Shown: positions 17,592 through 29,176, numbered from the stretch's first letter. The stretch is 64,000 nt of DNA from Ipomoea triloba (GCF_003576645.1 NC_044927.1:12918215-12982214), one strand, 5' to 3'. The notes: generated by a model from the letters alone, not told the origin. Translations and numbers: made by a program.

Positions 17592-18896
17592 TGATAAGCA
17601 CCAAGAATAGCACTTATAAGGGGTCTTTATTAGATTAAAAGCGCATCGTTTTGACATCCAATTACAACAATTGCATGCATTTCAGCACAAATGCGATCAA
17701 TTTCTTCTAACAACATTTCTAGAAAGAGTTTTGAAGTATTTCACAGGTTGGAGAGGGATTTGAAGCTAAAATAGAGCAAAAGACAAACAAGCAAAAATGC
17801 AGTAGCGTCCCACGCAGCCTCACACGCGTGTGGCTAGGCGTGGAATCATTCCAGAGAGCCACCACGCCACTCACACGCGTGTGAGCAAGCGTGGTCGGGC
17901 CAAGGGCTATTTTGGGAAATTTGTTCCTTTTCTTTGTCACCTATATAAATCCCTTTTGCCCTAAACCTAAAGAGGGGGAGTAGATCAGAAAATTGATAGA
18001 ATAGGGTAGATAGATCTAGAGGGTTTTCTCCCCTCTTGGGAGAAAATTCCTTCCTTTCATAGTTTATAATAGATCAAGGGCAAGAATGAAGATTGGGTTT
18101 ATAATAGATCAAGGGCAAGAATGAAGATTGGGATTCCAAGATCAAGGTTGTAATACCCGTTTTTCAAGGGTGGTAACCATTCTCTTCAATGTCTAATTCA
18201 ATACTTGTTTCTTTGAATTTTCCCTTCTTGTTCTTGTTTCTGAGCATGCTAGAGTAGATTAGATAGGGGATTGGTGGCCCCATGGTAGATCTATGTGGAT
18301 GTTTAATATTATTGCTTTGAATTGTGAATTGCTTGCTTGTTGGATGTTGAACTTGTGTGGATGATGTTCTTCAAGCTTTGTGCCTTTTGTGGCCACATTA
18401 GGTAGCAAACCCTAAGGAAGTGAGTGTGTGCGCGATAGCGGCCACTCACGAGTCTAACTCACCCACATCTCCGCTCTTAGTTCGAAAGGACAAGATCCGA
18501 GAGGAGTGGTAGACAAAGTGTTCGATGAAATGCCCCAACTGAATGAGGATGTGGGAGTCCAAAGTGTGACGCCACTTGGTAGTGTGCCATGAACTCCCTA
18601 GTCTATTCCACGACTTGCACTCGCAAAACCGACAAAAGATAAACCACATGGAAAAGCCTAAAGCCCCAATCTCCACTTTACTTTTCTTTACCTTAAACAA
18701 CCTTTATCGACCTTACCCTTTTACCAATGAATCTAACCCCTAGCCATTCCCGTAACTCTTTTCCTTCAACCTCTTAGATGCCAACACACCCATTCGATTC
18801 CCATTCGTCATCCTTGAGAGACACGACACTCGGGGAGTCTTGACCCTTTGTTTTACCACCTTCACATTCACTCACCCCATACCCACAGCTCTATCA
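17592..18896 (+). repeat. AthA 3' LTR (1305 bp)
   Basis: Matches 3394-4663, starts TGATAAGCACC and ends CTCTATCA. The length difference is explained by a 35-bp tandem duplication at 18063-18132. TATATAAA is at 17942-17949. The target duplication CTTGG follows at 18897-18901, after which the interrupted AthB1 LTR resumes (ATTAAATTAGCTTTTGTC). Confidence 0.9.
18063..18132 (+). repeat. 35-bp tandem duplication in the AthA 3' LTR
   Basis: Two copies of a unit starting TTTATAATAGATCAAGGGCA. It is absent from the 5' LTR, so it arose after insertion. Confidence 0.85.
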
Positions 18897-19350
18897 CTTG
18901 GATTAAATTAGCTTTTGTCTTGAATGTCATATCATGAGTGGCTAGTTTAATCTAGGGATTTGGATTGTGTGATTGAATGTTGCTAGTGTGATGATCTTAT
19001 CTCTATATCTTGGATTTATATGCTTATGTTGTTGGATTATCTATTCTTGTCTATTGATTGTTGTGTTGATGAGATCTTGTTTGGATTTGGCCAATCTAGA
19101 TGAGAGATTGAGCTCTTGACTCTTTCATGTCTTTGATTAGAGTTAGGATTTGAAGCTTGACACAATCATAGTTCCTATGGACTTCTTAAGAATAGTAGGA
19201 TAGTGTGTAGCTTATGTGTTTGATAAAATTCCTCTTAGAGCTTTGGATGTTTGAAGGCACTCCTTAGTCAAGAAGCCTTAGTACACAAAGGTTGAAAAGA
19301 ACTAAGACAACACACTCTTGAATAGCCAACATCCTAGCATTATCTACCTT
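18897..19350 (+). repeat. AthB1 5' LTR, second piece (truncated)
   Basis: Continues the LTR interrupted at 3393; the matching uninterrupted run is 24634 onward. It breaks off where the palindrome begins, before the LTR end and PBS. Confidence 0.85.
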
Positions 19351-19480
19351 TGGCTATTCAAGAGTGTGTTGTCTTAGTCATTTTCAACCTTTGTGTACTA
19401 AGGCTTCTTGACTAAGGAGTGCCTTCAAGCATCTAAAGCTCTAAGAGGAATTTTATCAAACACTTAAGCTACACACTATC
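19199..19480. repeat. 130-bp inverted repeat made of LTR sequence
   Basis: Arm 1 (19199-19328) and arm 2 (19351-19480) are reverse complements with about four mismatches; the spacer is 22 bases. Both arms are AthB LTR sequence. It replaces the rest of the LTR, the PBS and the gag region and fuses straight to the protease relic. Confidence 0.85.
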
Positions 19481-19481
19481 A

Positions 19482-19967
19482 ATGTCATGTCTTGCCGATC
19501 TTGGTGCTTCTATCAATGTCATGTCTTCAAATCTTTTTGATAAATTGAACTTACCATGCTTGAAACCGACGAGGCTGACTCTACGTTTGGCTGACGGAAC
19601 CACACGATATCCTGAAGGCTTAGCGGAAGATGTTTTAGTAAGAATAGGAAAATTTCTTGTGCCTGTCGATTTTGTTGTTTGCAAGATGGGTGACAATGAG
19701 CCCCATGAATCCTTAATTCTTGGAAGACCATTTTTGGCTACGTGTCGAGCACGAATAGATGTGAGTTCAGGTGAAATAACCCTGAGATTTGATGGACAAG
19801 CCACGAATGATGAAAAGGAAACAGTGAAAGAAGGAACTGATGAAGATGCAACGGCAAAGGTCAAAACAAAGATGAAACCAAAACCGAAGTGGAAGAATGA
19901 TAAGCTTACATGGAAGAATACGTGGGTACCAAAATGCTTCCTACCCACTACCAAGGAATATGGTTGA
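19482..19967 (+). pseudogene. Athila-type retropepsin (protease) relic of AthB1
   Basis: The catalytic region LADLGASINVMS (Asp-Leu-Gly-Ala in place of the usual D-S/T-G-A), then the flap region LADGTTRYPEG, VGRIG/VRIGKFLVPVDF and the ILGRPFLAT motif, match plant Athila retropepsins, which cut the Gag-Pol polyprotein. The frame is intact from the palindrome breakpoint, but upstream gag is missing and the ATG is an accident of the junction. The frame stops after a short Lys-rich tail where reverse transcriptase would follow in an autonomous Athila, and the degraded post-ORF hairpin motif (about 20018-20042) comes next. AthB2 has the same boundary. Confidence 0.8.
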
Positions 19968-20219
19968 TTCTTGAATGAGGTGTAATGCGTCTAGCCAATG
20001 ACGTAAACTGTGGCGCTACTTGGGAGGCAATGCAACCTAAGGTTTTAATAAAATGCTTTTACATTGTTTTTATGCTTTCGTTTTAATGTTTTTACTCTAA
20101 TAATTTGATTACAATCAAATGGAACCGTGTTTTGAGGACTAACTTGTAGGGTTTGAGACTAAAAATTGCTTTGGAAAGGCCTATTTCGGACATAGGTATG
20201 AAGGGAAAGACCAAAACCG

Positions 20220-20348
20220 GAAGAAATCAGTGCACCGGGCTGACACGTAGGCTCACACGTGTGTAGTCGTGCGTGGGAGCGAGGCAGTAAGCTCCCACAC
20301 ACGCTCACACGAGTGTGACCGGCGTGAAAGCTTCCCCACAGATTTAAA
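20220..20348 (+). promoter_or_regulatory. AthB1 internal GC/palindrome module
   Basis: CTCACACGTGTGTAG and CTCACACGAGTGTGACC units lie within CACGC/GCGTG-rich sequence, then TTTAAA (20343-20348). They sit between the protease and env-position ORFs, copying the LTR promoter layout. Candidate second promoter. Confidence 0.45.
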
Positions 20349-21189
20349 CCCTTCATTCGGCCATTCCACGCCACTTTAGTTCCCAACCCTATTTTCTCTT
20401 CTCTTCTCCACGCAAGGTGAAATCCATACTCAAGGTTTGAACATATATCTTATTTTTACTTCAAAGAAGGTTAAAAGCATCACCATCAAGGTAATTTCTT
20501 ATCCTTTAACTATTTATCCTTGAATATTCATGAGTTTGGAAGAGCTTAAATGTGAAAATTTGTTCTACATTACCTTGCATGATTTTGAATGTTTTGAATG
20601 TTTACATTGGTTTATAATGCTTCATAGAACTATCCTTTGATGTTTTCTTTCATTATTGATGATTACATTGATGGATTGATATTTATATTTGAGCTTCTAG
20701 TGTGAACACCATTGATGAAAAAATGGGTTTGTTAAATTTCTTGTTCAAATTATGAAATTGATGCTTGAATTGATGTGTAAACTTGTTATAGAACTATTAC
20801 ATGCCATCAAATTGATTTTTCACATGCTACATTGCCCAAATTGAATTTTCAATTTCAAACCTTAATTTTAGAATTTGGGGAAGAAGATGAAGTTAACTTT
20901 TTGAAATTCTTGACTTTTTTTGTTGACTTCTTATTTGACTATCAAATTGAAATATCTTATGATGAATTTATGCATGTGTGTGATAATGGAATGATATTGT
21001 TGATATTCTTATGCTAGAATTGTCCAAAATATAGGGGAAACTATGGCGAAATTTTCGAAAATTCATAGCCCTATATGTTTGAAATCCATTATCTTGACAA
21101 GGAATTTTACAATGATCCAATGGTGACTTATTTGAAAGATATTTATTCAAAACCAATTACCATGAATATTAATTTCTAAAATTTGTAGG
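20349..21189 (+). other. AthB1 leader before the env-position ORF
   Basis: About 840 bases of AT-rich, non-coding leader. It aligns with 56520-57343 in AthB2. No further motif recognised. Confidence 0.5.
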
Positions 21190-22426
21190 ATGGGACGCGC
21201 AAAAGAAATTGCAAAGAAAACCAAATACGATCATGGTGAATCTAGCAGGTCACGAGCACGGCCACAAGAAGCAGTTCAACAAGCTCCCCAGGAGGGTGGT
21301 TCAAGGTCACTAAGATACTTGACTCCTATTCAACTGACTTCAGTAGATAATTACAAGGGGAAACAGCTATCAGTCGGCCGCTACTTCGATGACAACGTTT
21401 TAGGAGAATTTGGTTGTTTGAATGAGGTGAATGGACTTCTAAGGCACCCACAGCTCCGCACTCTGTTCGAGTAGAGAGGACCTACCTTCGCGCTTGTTAC
21501 ATATGAATTTTTGGCGACCTTAGAGATCCGCAAGGAAGTCAACAATGCGAGAGAGTCCATTTCATTCACATTGTTTGGCAACCACTATAGCATGTCAGTT
21601 AACACTTTAGGTGTTATGCTTGGATTCCATGATGCTGTGAGAGTTTCTATGCCGTATTTCAGAGGATTTAAAGAGGATTTTGATTCGGAAGCTGTTGCTA
21701 TTCAGTATTGGAAGAGCATCACCAACAATGCCCCATATAATTCATCAAACCTCAAGGCAAACCTCATCACCAGAAATGCTTTAAAGGCTATCAGATTAGC
21801 CTTTGCAGTGAATCTCTCCGGCAGAACCACCAATCGCAATAAGGTCTATAAACAAGATTTGTTTTATATGTGGTGCATGGAGAATGAAGTTGAAATCAAC
21901 ATGGGCGTGCAAGCAAGAAAGTGGCTCCAAACCCAACAAAAGCCTAAGGTTCAGACTGTGTTCATTGGACCTTTTGTTACGAGATTGTGCCACGGGTTGG
22001 GCCTTACAGAACGTCTGTTGGGAGAGAAGGATGAAGGTTTCATGACTACTTTCACTGTTGGTGAGTTCTTTGCCATGAATTTGAGGTTAGGAGGTGATGA
22101 TGCACCGGATTTAGAAGCTTCTGATGATAATGATGAGGATGAAGAGAACGAGGAGGATGATACTGCGTAGGAGCAAGGCCCTACTCCCATGGATTGGGAT
22201 ACGACTCAGACCTTTCACAGGCAGCTCCACAATGAGCATATGACATATTGGCAGGAGCAGCGCACGTGGCAGGAAGGCCACTTCACATCTATTTCTGCGA
22301 GGCAAGATGTCCACACTGAAGAGGCTTAACCGCATGAGAAGGGCGGTAAAGGAGAATGATAGAAGAATTGCTAAGCTTGAGGATAGATTCGATAGGCAGT
22401 TCCACCCTCCCTCCTTCGGTGATTAA
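21190..22426 (+). pseudogene. Athila env-position ORF relic (AthB1)
   Basis: The product starts MGRAKEIAKK and contains the conserved plant domain of Athila-type third ORFs: YEFLATLEI, SVNTLGV-LGFHD, YWKSITNNAPYNSSNLKA, RTTNRNKVYKQDLFYMWCM, FIGPFVTRLC-GLGL, then an acidic stretch and a C-terminal coiled region. The role is undetermined; it lies where env lies in retroviruses, but I see no signal peptide. Disabling changes compared with AthB2: TAG at 21472-21474 (TGG there), TAG at 22168-22170 (CAG there), and a frameshift near 22326. The inferred end matches the AthB2 C terminus at the TAA of 22424-22426. Confidence 0.8.
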
Positions 22427-24301
22427 TGATGCCTTTCATCACCCGTCCTCGGTCCTAACATTTGACACTTGATTCTGAGTCCGTTGACACTGGTTACTTT
22501 GGTTGTTGGTCCCATTTGAACCCTAGGTTCCCTATGTGCGGGGTTCCGACCTTTATTTCTGTATTTCTTTACTTTGCTTTACTTTTATCTTTATTGCTTT
22601 ATGTTATTTACTTTCGAACTGCTTTACTTTTATGCACTTTACATATCTGCATTTCTATTTGAATAATTTTGTTTATTTACATGCTTTATTATCTATGTTT
22701 ATGTTTTATTGCTTTTATATTTCTATCAGCTTACAATAATTGAATAGTACTCCGAAATCCCTTTTGTATGTTATGTCTCCATTTCTTATAGAGCATCTAT
22801 AACGGGAGCAGGCCTATGCTGAAAGCTAAAGTGTGGAAAGAGGGATGCATACTTGGTTTATCCTCTTATTCCTTTTCTATTTCAAGCCCCGTTTTGATCT
22901 CTAAAGTGTGGAAATATTTGTTTATACAGCTTTGTGTATGTGTTATGTTAGAGCTTACCATGTTAAATAGGATCATATGATGCATACCCTATATCCCAGA
23001 GTAAATTCCAATGTGTGGAAAGAGATCTTTTATTTGTCCAATCCTTAGTATCCCTGTTCGTTCCTTTACCCTATACCGTATGGAAACATCGAGGACGATG
23101 TTTATTTTAAAGTGTGGAAAGGACGCACTCTGTGCTTTATGTGCTTACATGCTTAGAATAAGAAGTTGAAGCTCTTGGGAATGATAAGCGGGTGCATTTG
23201 CAGTTTGAAAAGAGAGTTATTGTTTGTGTTATCTAGAGAGAATTTTGACTGGATGCCCAAAAATTTTTACTCTCGAAATATCTTTGAGGAAGTTACTTTT
23301 CGCACCCATGAGAGTGTTTAGAGCCAAATAAGTTTATATTCTTGCCTGCTTGCATGATGTTCACCTCTTATTTACGTAGGACTTTAGTTAAGGATCTCTC
23401 GAAGTGGGAGTGTGCACTTTTTAATTTGAGAAAGATAAAACTAGCGAGGCCCGGAATTGAACTAACCTTGGTAGGGCATGGGGCAAAAGGTGAGCCTGTT
23501 GGTAAGCTTAATAGAAAGAAAAAAATCCCTTGATCATAAATAGAAAAAGGCATGAGGGGTTGACATGGAGAGAAGTCGAAAAGGCAAAAGGCCAATCACC
23601 AAGTTCAAAAAATTGAGGAAAGCCAATTCGTTGGGTTGTGTTCAAACCATAGTCTTCGGTAAGCAAAAAAGCTTTATCTGGAGTCGGTTGTCCACATAAA
23701 AAGATCCCAAGAATTGAGAAAACAAGAGATGAGGTGAGCCGCTTCGTTAGGATTCGGGTACCCATTGCACTGACCTTCGAAAAAGCATGGAGCTCCATGT
23801 GAAGTCGGGTGGCTCAATGACGTTATCCTAGGAAGTGAGAAGAAAGTGGGACCACGCTAAGCCAAAAAGCGATGAGTGGTCCATGCCCCTACCCTCATTT
23901 ACATTTACGTTGGGCTTTGGCGTATAAGGTTGGAAAAGTTGATTAGCTAGTGCACATCGTTCCCACTAGTGGGATCGGCTAGAGGCCCTATTTAAATAGA
24001 AGGTGAACCAAAACCTCGAAAATGCATGCTTGCGTATGGTGCGAGGAGTGCGATCATTTATTTTACTTGTTTATCGATGAAAGGTTTTTATTTCCCGAAA
24101 ATATTTCTTGAGTTGATGACATCTGACCAAAATCCTTTGTAGATAACACAAATGATTTCTCCCGTTTCAACAGCCTTAGACACCCATCATTTTGACTTGC
24201 CAAAAGCTTTGTTTTACATGAGAAAGTATCTCGGAGACTTATATGCTTGAATAGCAAATTGTCTTGCTTGAGGACAAGCAAGAAGCAAAGTGTGGAAAAT
24301 T
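22427..24301 (+). other. AthB1 3' UTR
   Basis: Non-coding. Repeated AAAGTGTGGAAA motifs; AGGA-loop hairpin at 23084-23103 with TTTTAAAGTGTGG after it; structured palindrome CATGGAGCTCCATG (23786-23799); TCCCACTAGTGGGA palindrome (23961-23974); terminal AGGA hairpin 24263-24282; polypurine tract AAAGTGTGGAAAA before the LTR. Confidence 0.7.
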
Positions 24302-25385
24302 TGATAAGCCTCCGAGATACCGTTAAATCAAGCTCATATTAGGGTGTTTTGTCACGTCTATAGCATCCTTATATGATAAATTATGCTCATAAATGCTTGA
24401 AAATCACTAACCAACACACAGAAGCTACTTTTAGCCTAAAGGAAGTTCCCAGAAATTTAGTTTTCCTTTTCTTTAGTTTTTCCTTTGGAGAACTTTCTCC
24501 ATTTTCTTAGTTTTTCATTTCTTAGATTAGATCAATCTCCATTGTAGAAGACTACAAAGCTTGGATTGAAGATTTACTTCACTCTAGGTGATCTCTATTT
24601 CATTTCTATTATATTTAGTTATCTTGTTCTTGGATTAAATTAGCTTTTGTCTTGAATTTCATATCATGAGTGGCTAGTTTAATCTAGGGATTTGGATTGT
24701 GTGATTGAATGTTGCTAGTGTGATGATCTTATCTCTATATCTTGGATTTATATGCTTATGTTGTTGGATTATCTATTCTTGTCTATTGATTGTTGTGTTG
24801 ATGAATTCTTGTTTGGATTTGGCCAATCTAGATGAGAGATTGAGCTCTTGACTCTTTCATGTCTTTGATTAGAGTTAGGATTTGAAGCTTGACACAATCA
24901 TAGTTCCTATGGACTTCTTAAGAATAGTAGGATAGTGTGTAGCTTATGTATTTGATAAAATTCCTCTTAGAGCTTTGGATGCTTGAAAGCACTCCTTAGT
25001 CAAGAAGCCTTAGTACACAAAGGTGGAAAAGGACTAAGACAACACACTCTTGAATAGCCAACATCCTAGCATTATCTATCCACTACCTTAGTCACACCAC
25101 AATGCAACATACATGAACACTATCCAATCCCCACCCTTTTACATATTTGCAAAACCCCTTTACTTTATTACTTTCTTGCACTCAACCAAACCTTATAAAC
25201 TCCTTTCACTTTCAATCCACCATCCACCACACTCGAATCCCATGCATGACTCAATCAGGTAAACTCCCGAACCTTTGACACACCTCCACGTCCCTCCTTC
25301 GAGACCGACACTCGGGGAGTCACTAACTTTACATTAAACATAAATATCTTTTGACATCTCAACCCTACGCAAAACTCCAATGTTA
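24302..25385 (+). repeat. AthB1 3' LTR with internal deletion
   Basis: Starts TGATAAGCCTCCGAGATACC and ends ...CCAATGTTA. About 260 bp, including the CACACGCGTGTG palindromes and the TATA-like box, are missing at about 24440. This copy therefore lacks the presumed promoter. Confidence 0.85.
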
Positions 25386-25920
25386 GTGGGGACCAAAGAC
25401 CCCCCCCCCTAACACCTTACCTATGCTGCTCAAGATAGACTCGGATGAATGAGACTCTTCTCATACTCCTTTGGTTCCAACTTTGCCGTGGACTGAGCCG
25501 CCATCACCTCCTGGTTCTCTGGCGCTGATTCCCCAGGAAGACCTCAAGCTGGACGAATCCATTTCACGTACTTATAAGTGAACGAGAGGAAGACCTTCTC
25601 TTATGTGATATATAAGCCTGTTAAGCCTTTTTATGGCAATTTTGTAATCGGCTCGGGTATGGAATGAAATAAATAAAATGCTTTTTAATCACGTAATTAT
25701 CCCTTTAGTCTGGTCCTTGCTTGGGCACATTCTATCGATAGTAAGCTATAGACTTCAACTATTATAGGCCTCCTGACCATCACTCATGTGTCGCTTTGGT
25801 CCATTAAATGCGAGGCTAATCGACCACACACAAGATGCTCGTTTGTAGCATCCAAGGAGCCTATTCAGCTCTTCGATCGGATCCATTGCTTTATCCCATC
25901 GACTGTCCGCATGTTGTCAT
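25386..25920. other. Unassigned spacer
   Basis: Moderately GC-rich at first (C-run at 25404), with no long frame. ATAAATAAAAT near 25667 resembles a polyadenylation region. It could be part of an unrecognised LTR; I cannot assign it. Confidence 0.4.
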
Positions 25921-25921
25921 C

Positions 25922-26150
25922 AGATACAAGATACTTGCTCTTATTTGCAGCTATCGTCGCCTCGGGTTGATTGTCCAACCATTATCTTGATTACCAAATA
26001 CAAGATACTTGCTCTTATTTGCAGCATCAACAGGATCTGCCGTCGCCTCGGATCGGTCGTCCAATTATTATCTTAATTACCAAATACAAGATACTTACTC
26101 TTATTTGCAGCATCAACAGGATCTGTCATCGCCTCGAACTCCGGCTAACC
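25922..26150 (+). repeat. Tandem repeat, about 75-88 bp units, three copies
   Basis: Units begin ATACAAGATACTTGCTCTTA and continue TTTGCAGCATCAACAGGATC. The first copy is diverged and shorter. Non-coding. Confidence 0.75.
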
Positions 26151-26154
26151 AAAT

Positions 26155-26475
26155 CGACAGCTTTATTGCACCGTTTCCCACTCCTTTTTTCAAGGAGGCA
26201 TGGTTGACCGAGTGCCGACTCCTTTTTCAGGACTCCGGCCAACTAGAACCAACCGCCTTATAGCACCTTTTCCCACTCCTTTTTTCAAGGAGGCACGGTT
26301 GACTGAGTGCCGACTCCTTTTTCAAGACTCCAGCTAATCAGAACCAACCGCCTTATAACACCTTTTCCCACTTCTTTTTTCAAGGAGGCACGGTTGACCA
26401 AGTGCCGACTCCTTTTTCAAGACTCTGGCCAACCAGAACCAACCGCCTTATAGCACCTTTTCCCACTCCTTTATT
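26155..26475 (+). repeat. Tandem repeat, about 95-bp units, three and a half copies
   Basis: Units contain CCCACTCCTTTTTTCAAGGA, GGTTGACCGAGTGCCGACTC and AACCAACCGCCTTATA. Each can fold on CTCCTT/AAGGAG. Confidence 0.75.
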
Positions 26476-26569
26476 ATCATAGCCGAATAGTAGAGTTTAA
26501 CAATGAAGCATTTCGAGGAGTAAGATTACTTGAAAATAACTAACACACGCATAACCCCAAAAATTGTCT

Positions 26570-26575
26570 TTTATT
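26570..26575 (-). terminator. Possible polyadenylation signal of the minus-strand gene relic
   Basis: AATAAA on the minus strand, about 90 bases downstream of the stop at 26664. Confidence 0.4.
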
Positions 26576-26663
26576 CATCAAGATAACGCAAATACATAAG
26601 ATATATAGCAAGTTAAAACTTTGAATATCATATCTTCTCTTCGTCCTTCTTAGTGTTCGTGGA

Positions 26664-28833
26664 TCATTTCCTTGGTCGTTCTTGTCTCTCTTTTTCATCA
26701 GCATCCTTTTGATCGAGCATGTTGTTTATGGTTCTTTTTGCTTCAAACACATCCATGTCTTTGATCATGTAAGCATATTTATTTCTTAGACAAAGTATGA
26801 GATAGTTTTGAGTGGCTTCGCCAAGATTCTTTCCTTCAATGATCCTTCTTTTCCACCAGCGTATCAATTCGGGTGCTGTCATTCCATCATAGAAGCTTTG
26901 GCCTGTTGCACCCATTATTTGATTGATGGCTCGTATCTTCAGAATATCATTCTCATGTTTGGTTACATTCTCTGCGTCTTTAATTCTTTTCTTCATTTCT
27001 TCAAATTGCTTTTGACCATCTTATTGAATCTTGAGGATTCGTTCTTCTTCTTCTTCCTTCCTTTCTCTGATTCGTTTATTTTGACTACATTGATAGTCAA
27101 TTCTGTCACTGTTGGTCTTGTTTTTGTAGAAATGATGAATATTATATCCTTCAAATTTCTTACCGCTTCCTTCTTCATAATGAATTTATTCAACCAATGT
27201 TCCATCAGCGATTTTGGTCATTTGTGATCTTGATCTTTTATGACCTCGACTTTGAGACTATCCATGTCTTGGAGTCGATGATGACGGTGGAGCTGGCAGA
27301 GATAAGAATTTCTCTCTTGAAATATTTCTATCAACTTTGTTTCTGCCATCACTTCCTCGGTCATCATAGTCATCTCGGTCTCTTTTGTCTCTGTCTCCTC
27401 GGCCTTGTTCTCTACAGACTCGCTTTTCCCCCATTGTTGGCATAATCAGTCCTCGCCAACTCGTCGACCTTGTCACTCAGATGATTAATGATGACTTGAA
27501 GTTCCTTTATGGACCACTCATTTTTGAGAACATACGTTCCTATTTGATTTGTGGTCTCGATGACCAGATCCATCTTAGTACAAGACAAATCAACCCATTC
27601 TTTTAGAAAAATCTGATTGAGCTTCATATCTTACTAATCATGTTGTACGGCTGACAGAGCTTCTCGTAGGCTAGCAAAAGATTCTGAGTTCTCAGTTTAA
27701 GCCATAGCCAACTTTGCTTCAAGTTCAGTTGTTTGAGCTATCACGTGGGATTTTGAGTCGCGTCTCTTCTGCTTCTTTAAGTCCTTGACTCGGTCAATAG
27801 ACTTTTTGAGGGATTCAAATTGAGTGGATTGAGTCCTTACCAAATCCTGTATAGCAGAAATAATAGATGAGAAGGCAGGAATAGAAGCCCTTAACACCTC
27901 AGTTGATTGTGAATCTGGAGCTTGATCATTGTTGCTTGCACAGCAAGGCGCTTCCAAATTTTCTCCTCGGACCAAGTTTGTATCAACTTGTATATCAACA
28001 TCAACTAAGCGAGTGTCACTTAGATCATTCCTCGGGTATGAGTCTACGTGGCTTGCACTACGAAACGCTTCCCTGTTTTCATCTCGATCTAAGCTTGGAC
28101 TCATCCTGAGATTCACATCGACAAGATTTTCAAAAAGAATTTCCTCATTTTCATTACTCCTCGGGGCTAAGTCGTCGTAGTTCGCAGCACGAGACGCTTC
28201 CATGTTCTCGTCTCAGGCTGAACTCTGACTTTCCCTTATGACAATGTTTTCAACTGGTTCAGATTTTTAGGCGAGCTCTTCGTGTTCAGAAATGATAGGA
28301 TTATGGCTCGCATCACAGATCTGTGGCACAATCACTGCTAAAAGAATGGCAAACATAGTGTCTTCTTTTTCTGGCTCATCAACTCCTCGGGGTGAGGAGG
28401 GAGTAAACTGACCAGCTTGATCTTCTTCTTCAGTAGGATTGCTCATTTTCTCATCTACAACTCTCCTTGACTCGTCTTCATTTTGAGGATGATTCGGTGT
28501 ACCATGATCATCATTGTTATCATCATCAGAATCACTTGAACCAGATGAATCAGAAGATTTATCAGAATCATCTTCCTTTGAGGCATGGCTAGATGGATGA
28601 GTTGAATGATCAGAAGAATCGTCATCATCATCATCATTTGCTCAAGGACCTACACTTTCATCACAACCTGAACTGGCCTTCTTAGCCTGCTTGTCCTCGT
28701 TTTCTTCATCTATATCACAGTCCTCAGTCACATTTGCTTCTCGGCTAGTTCCAACACCAGGACATATATATCTAATTGAGGATTGAACCCTAGAAATGTT
28801 GCATATTTTTCCAACTATGATTAAATCTTCCAT
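26664..28833 (-). pseudogene. Minus-strand gene relic, unrecognised
   Basis: Three separated open stretches on the minus strand (28833-28642, 28203-27697, 26996-26664) look like remains of one gene of about 2.2 kb with stops and frameshifts. The middle piece has roughly three degenerate 33-35-residue repeats of the type REN-EA--AS--D followed by a LVDV motif, then a likely coiled coil (SLKKSIDRVKDLKKQKRR). The last piece is basic with MTAPELIRWWKRRIIEGKN and ends Lys/Glu-rich. I do not recognise a family; an additional ORF of a Tat-like retrotransposon is possible. It ends near the left terminus of the CACTA element. Confidence 0.4.
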
Positions 28834-29176
28834 CTACTATTCTTTTGGGTTCAAATGTTTAACATCTAGTTCTCGGCCTTTGCCATTTTTGACAAATCAA
28901 CCTTCAAGCTTTTCAGCAAAGACTCTGTCAATCTCATCTGGTCTTGTCGCATCGAAGACAGATCTTGTACCCATCCAATCTAAAGCTCATTCTTCTTCTT
29001 CACCCATCATGCTATATGTTTGGCCTATCACTTTTAGGCTGGACATACGCCATTTCTGCCATGCGTATATTATTTTCAGTCCTCAGCGAATAAGGTCTTC
29101 ATGAGAGGATATCTCTCCAAAGAGCTCTTCATGAGCCAATTGTTGGGCCAACTCGGCGTTAGCATTGATTTGCGAT

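Larger units (their letters stand above)
3394..18896 (+). mobile_element. AthA: Athila-like element with acidic ORFs, no pol
   Basis: LTRs are at 3394-4663 and 17592-18896, both starting TGATAAGCACC and ending in TCA, with a 5-bp target duplication CTTGG on each side (3389-3393, 18897-18901). The PBS is of tRNA-Asp type. The body holds ORF1, a GC module, ORF2, the UTR and LTR of a different element (AthE), then AthA's own 3' UTR and polypurine tract. No gag, protease, RT, RNase H or integrase is recognisable. The apparent 15.5 kb is inflated by about 3.1 kb of false duplication at the N joins. Confidence 0.85.
2839..25385 (+). mobile_element. AthB1: outer Athila-like non-autonomous element, broken
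   Basis: The parts are: 5' LTR in two pieces (2839-3393 and 18897-19350, with AthA between), a palindrome replacing PBS and gag (19199-19480), a protease relic, an internal GC module, an env-like relic, a 3' UTR with two polypurine tracts, and a 3' LTR (24302-25385). It is the same family as the complete AthB2. The first 35 bp of the LTR (TGATAAGCCTCC...) are absent at the left junction, and sequence after 25385 does not continue the T1 gag. So the left end came from a rearrangement, not a clean insertion still visible here. Confidence 0.75.
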
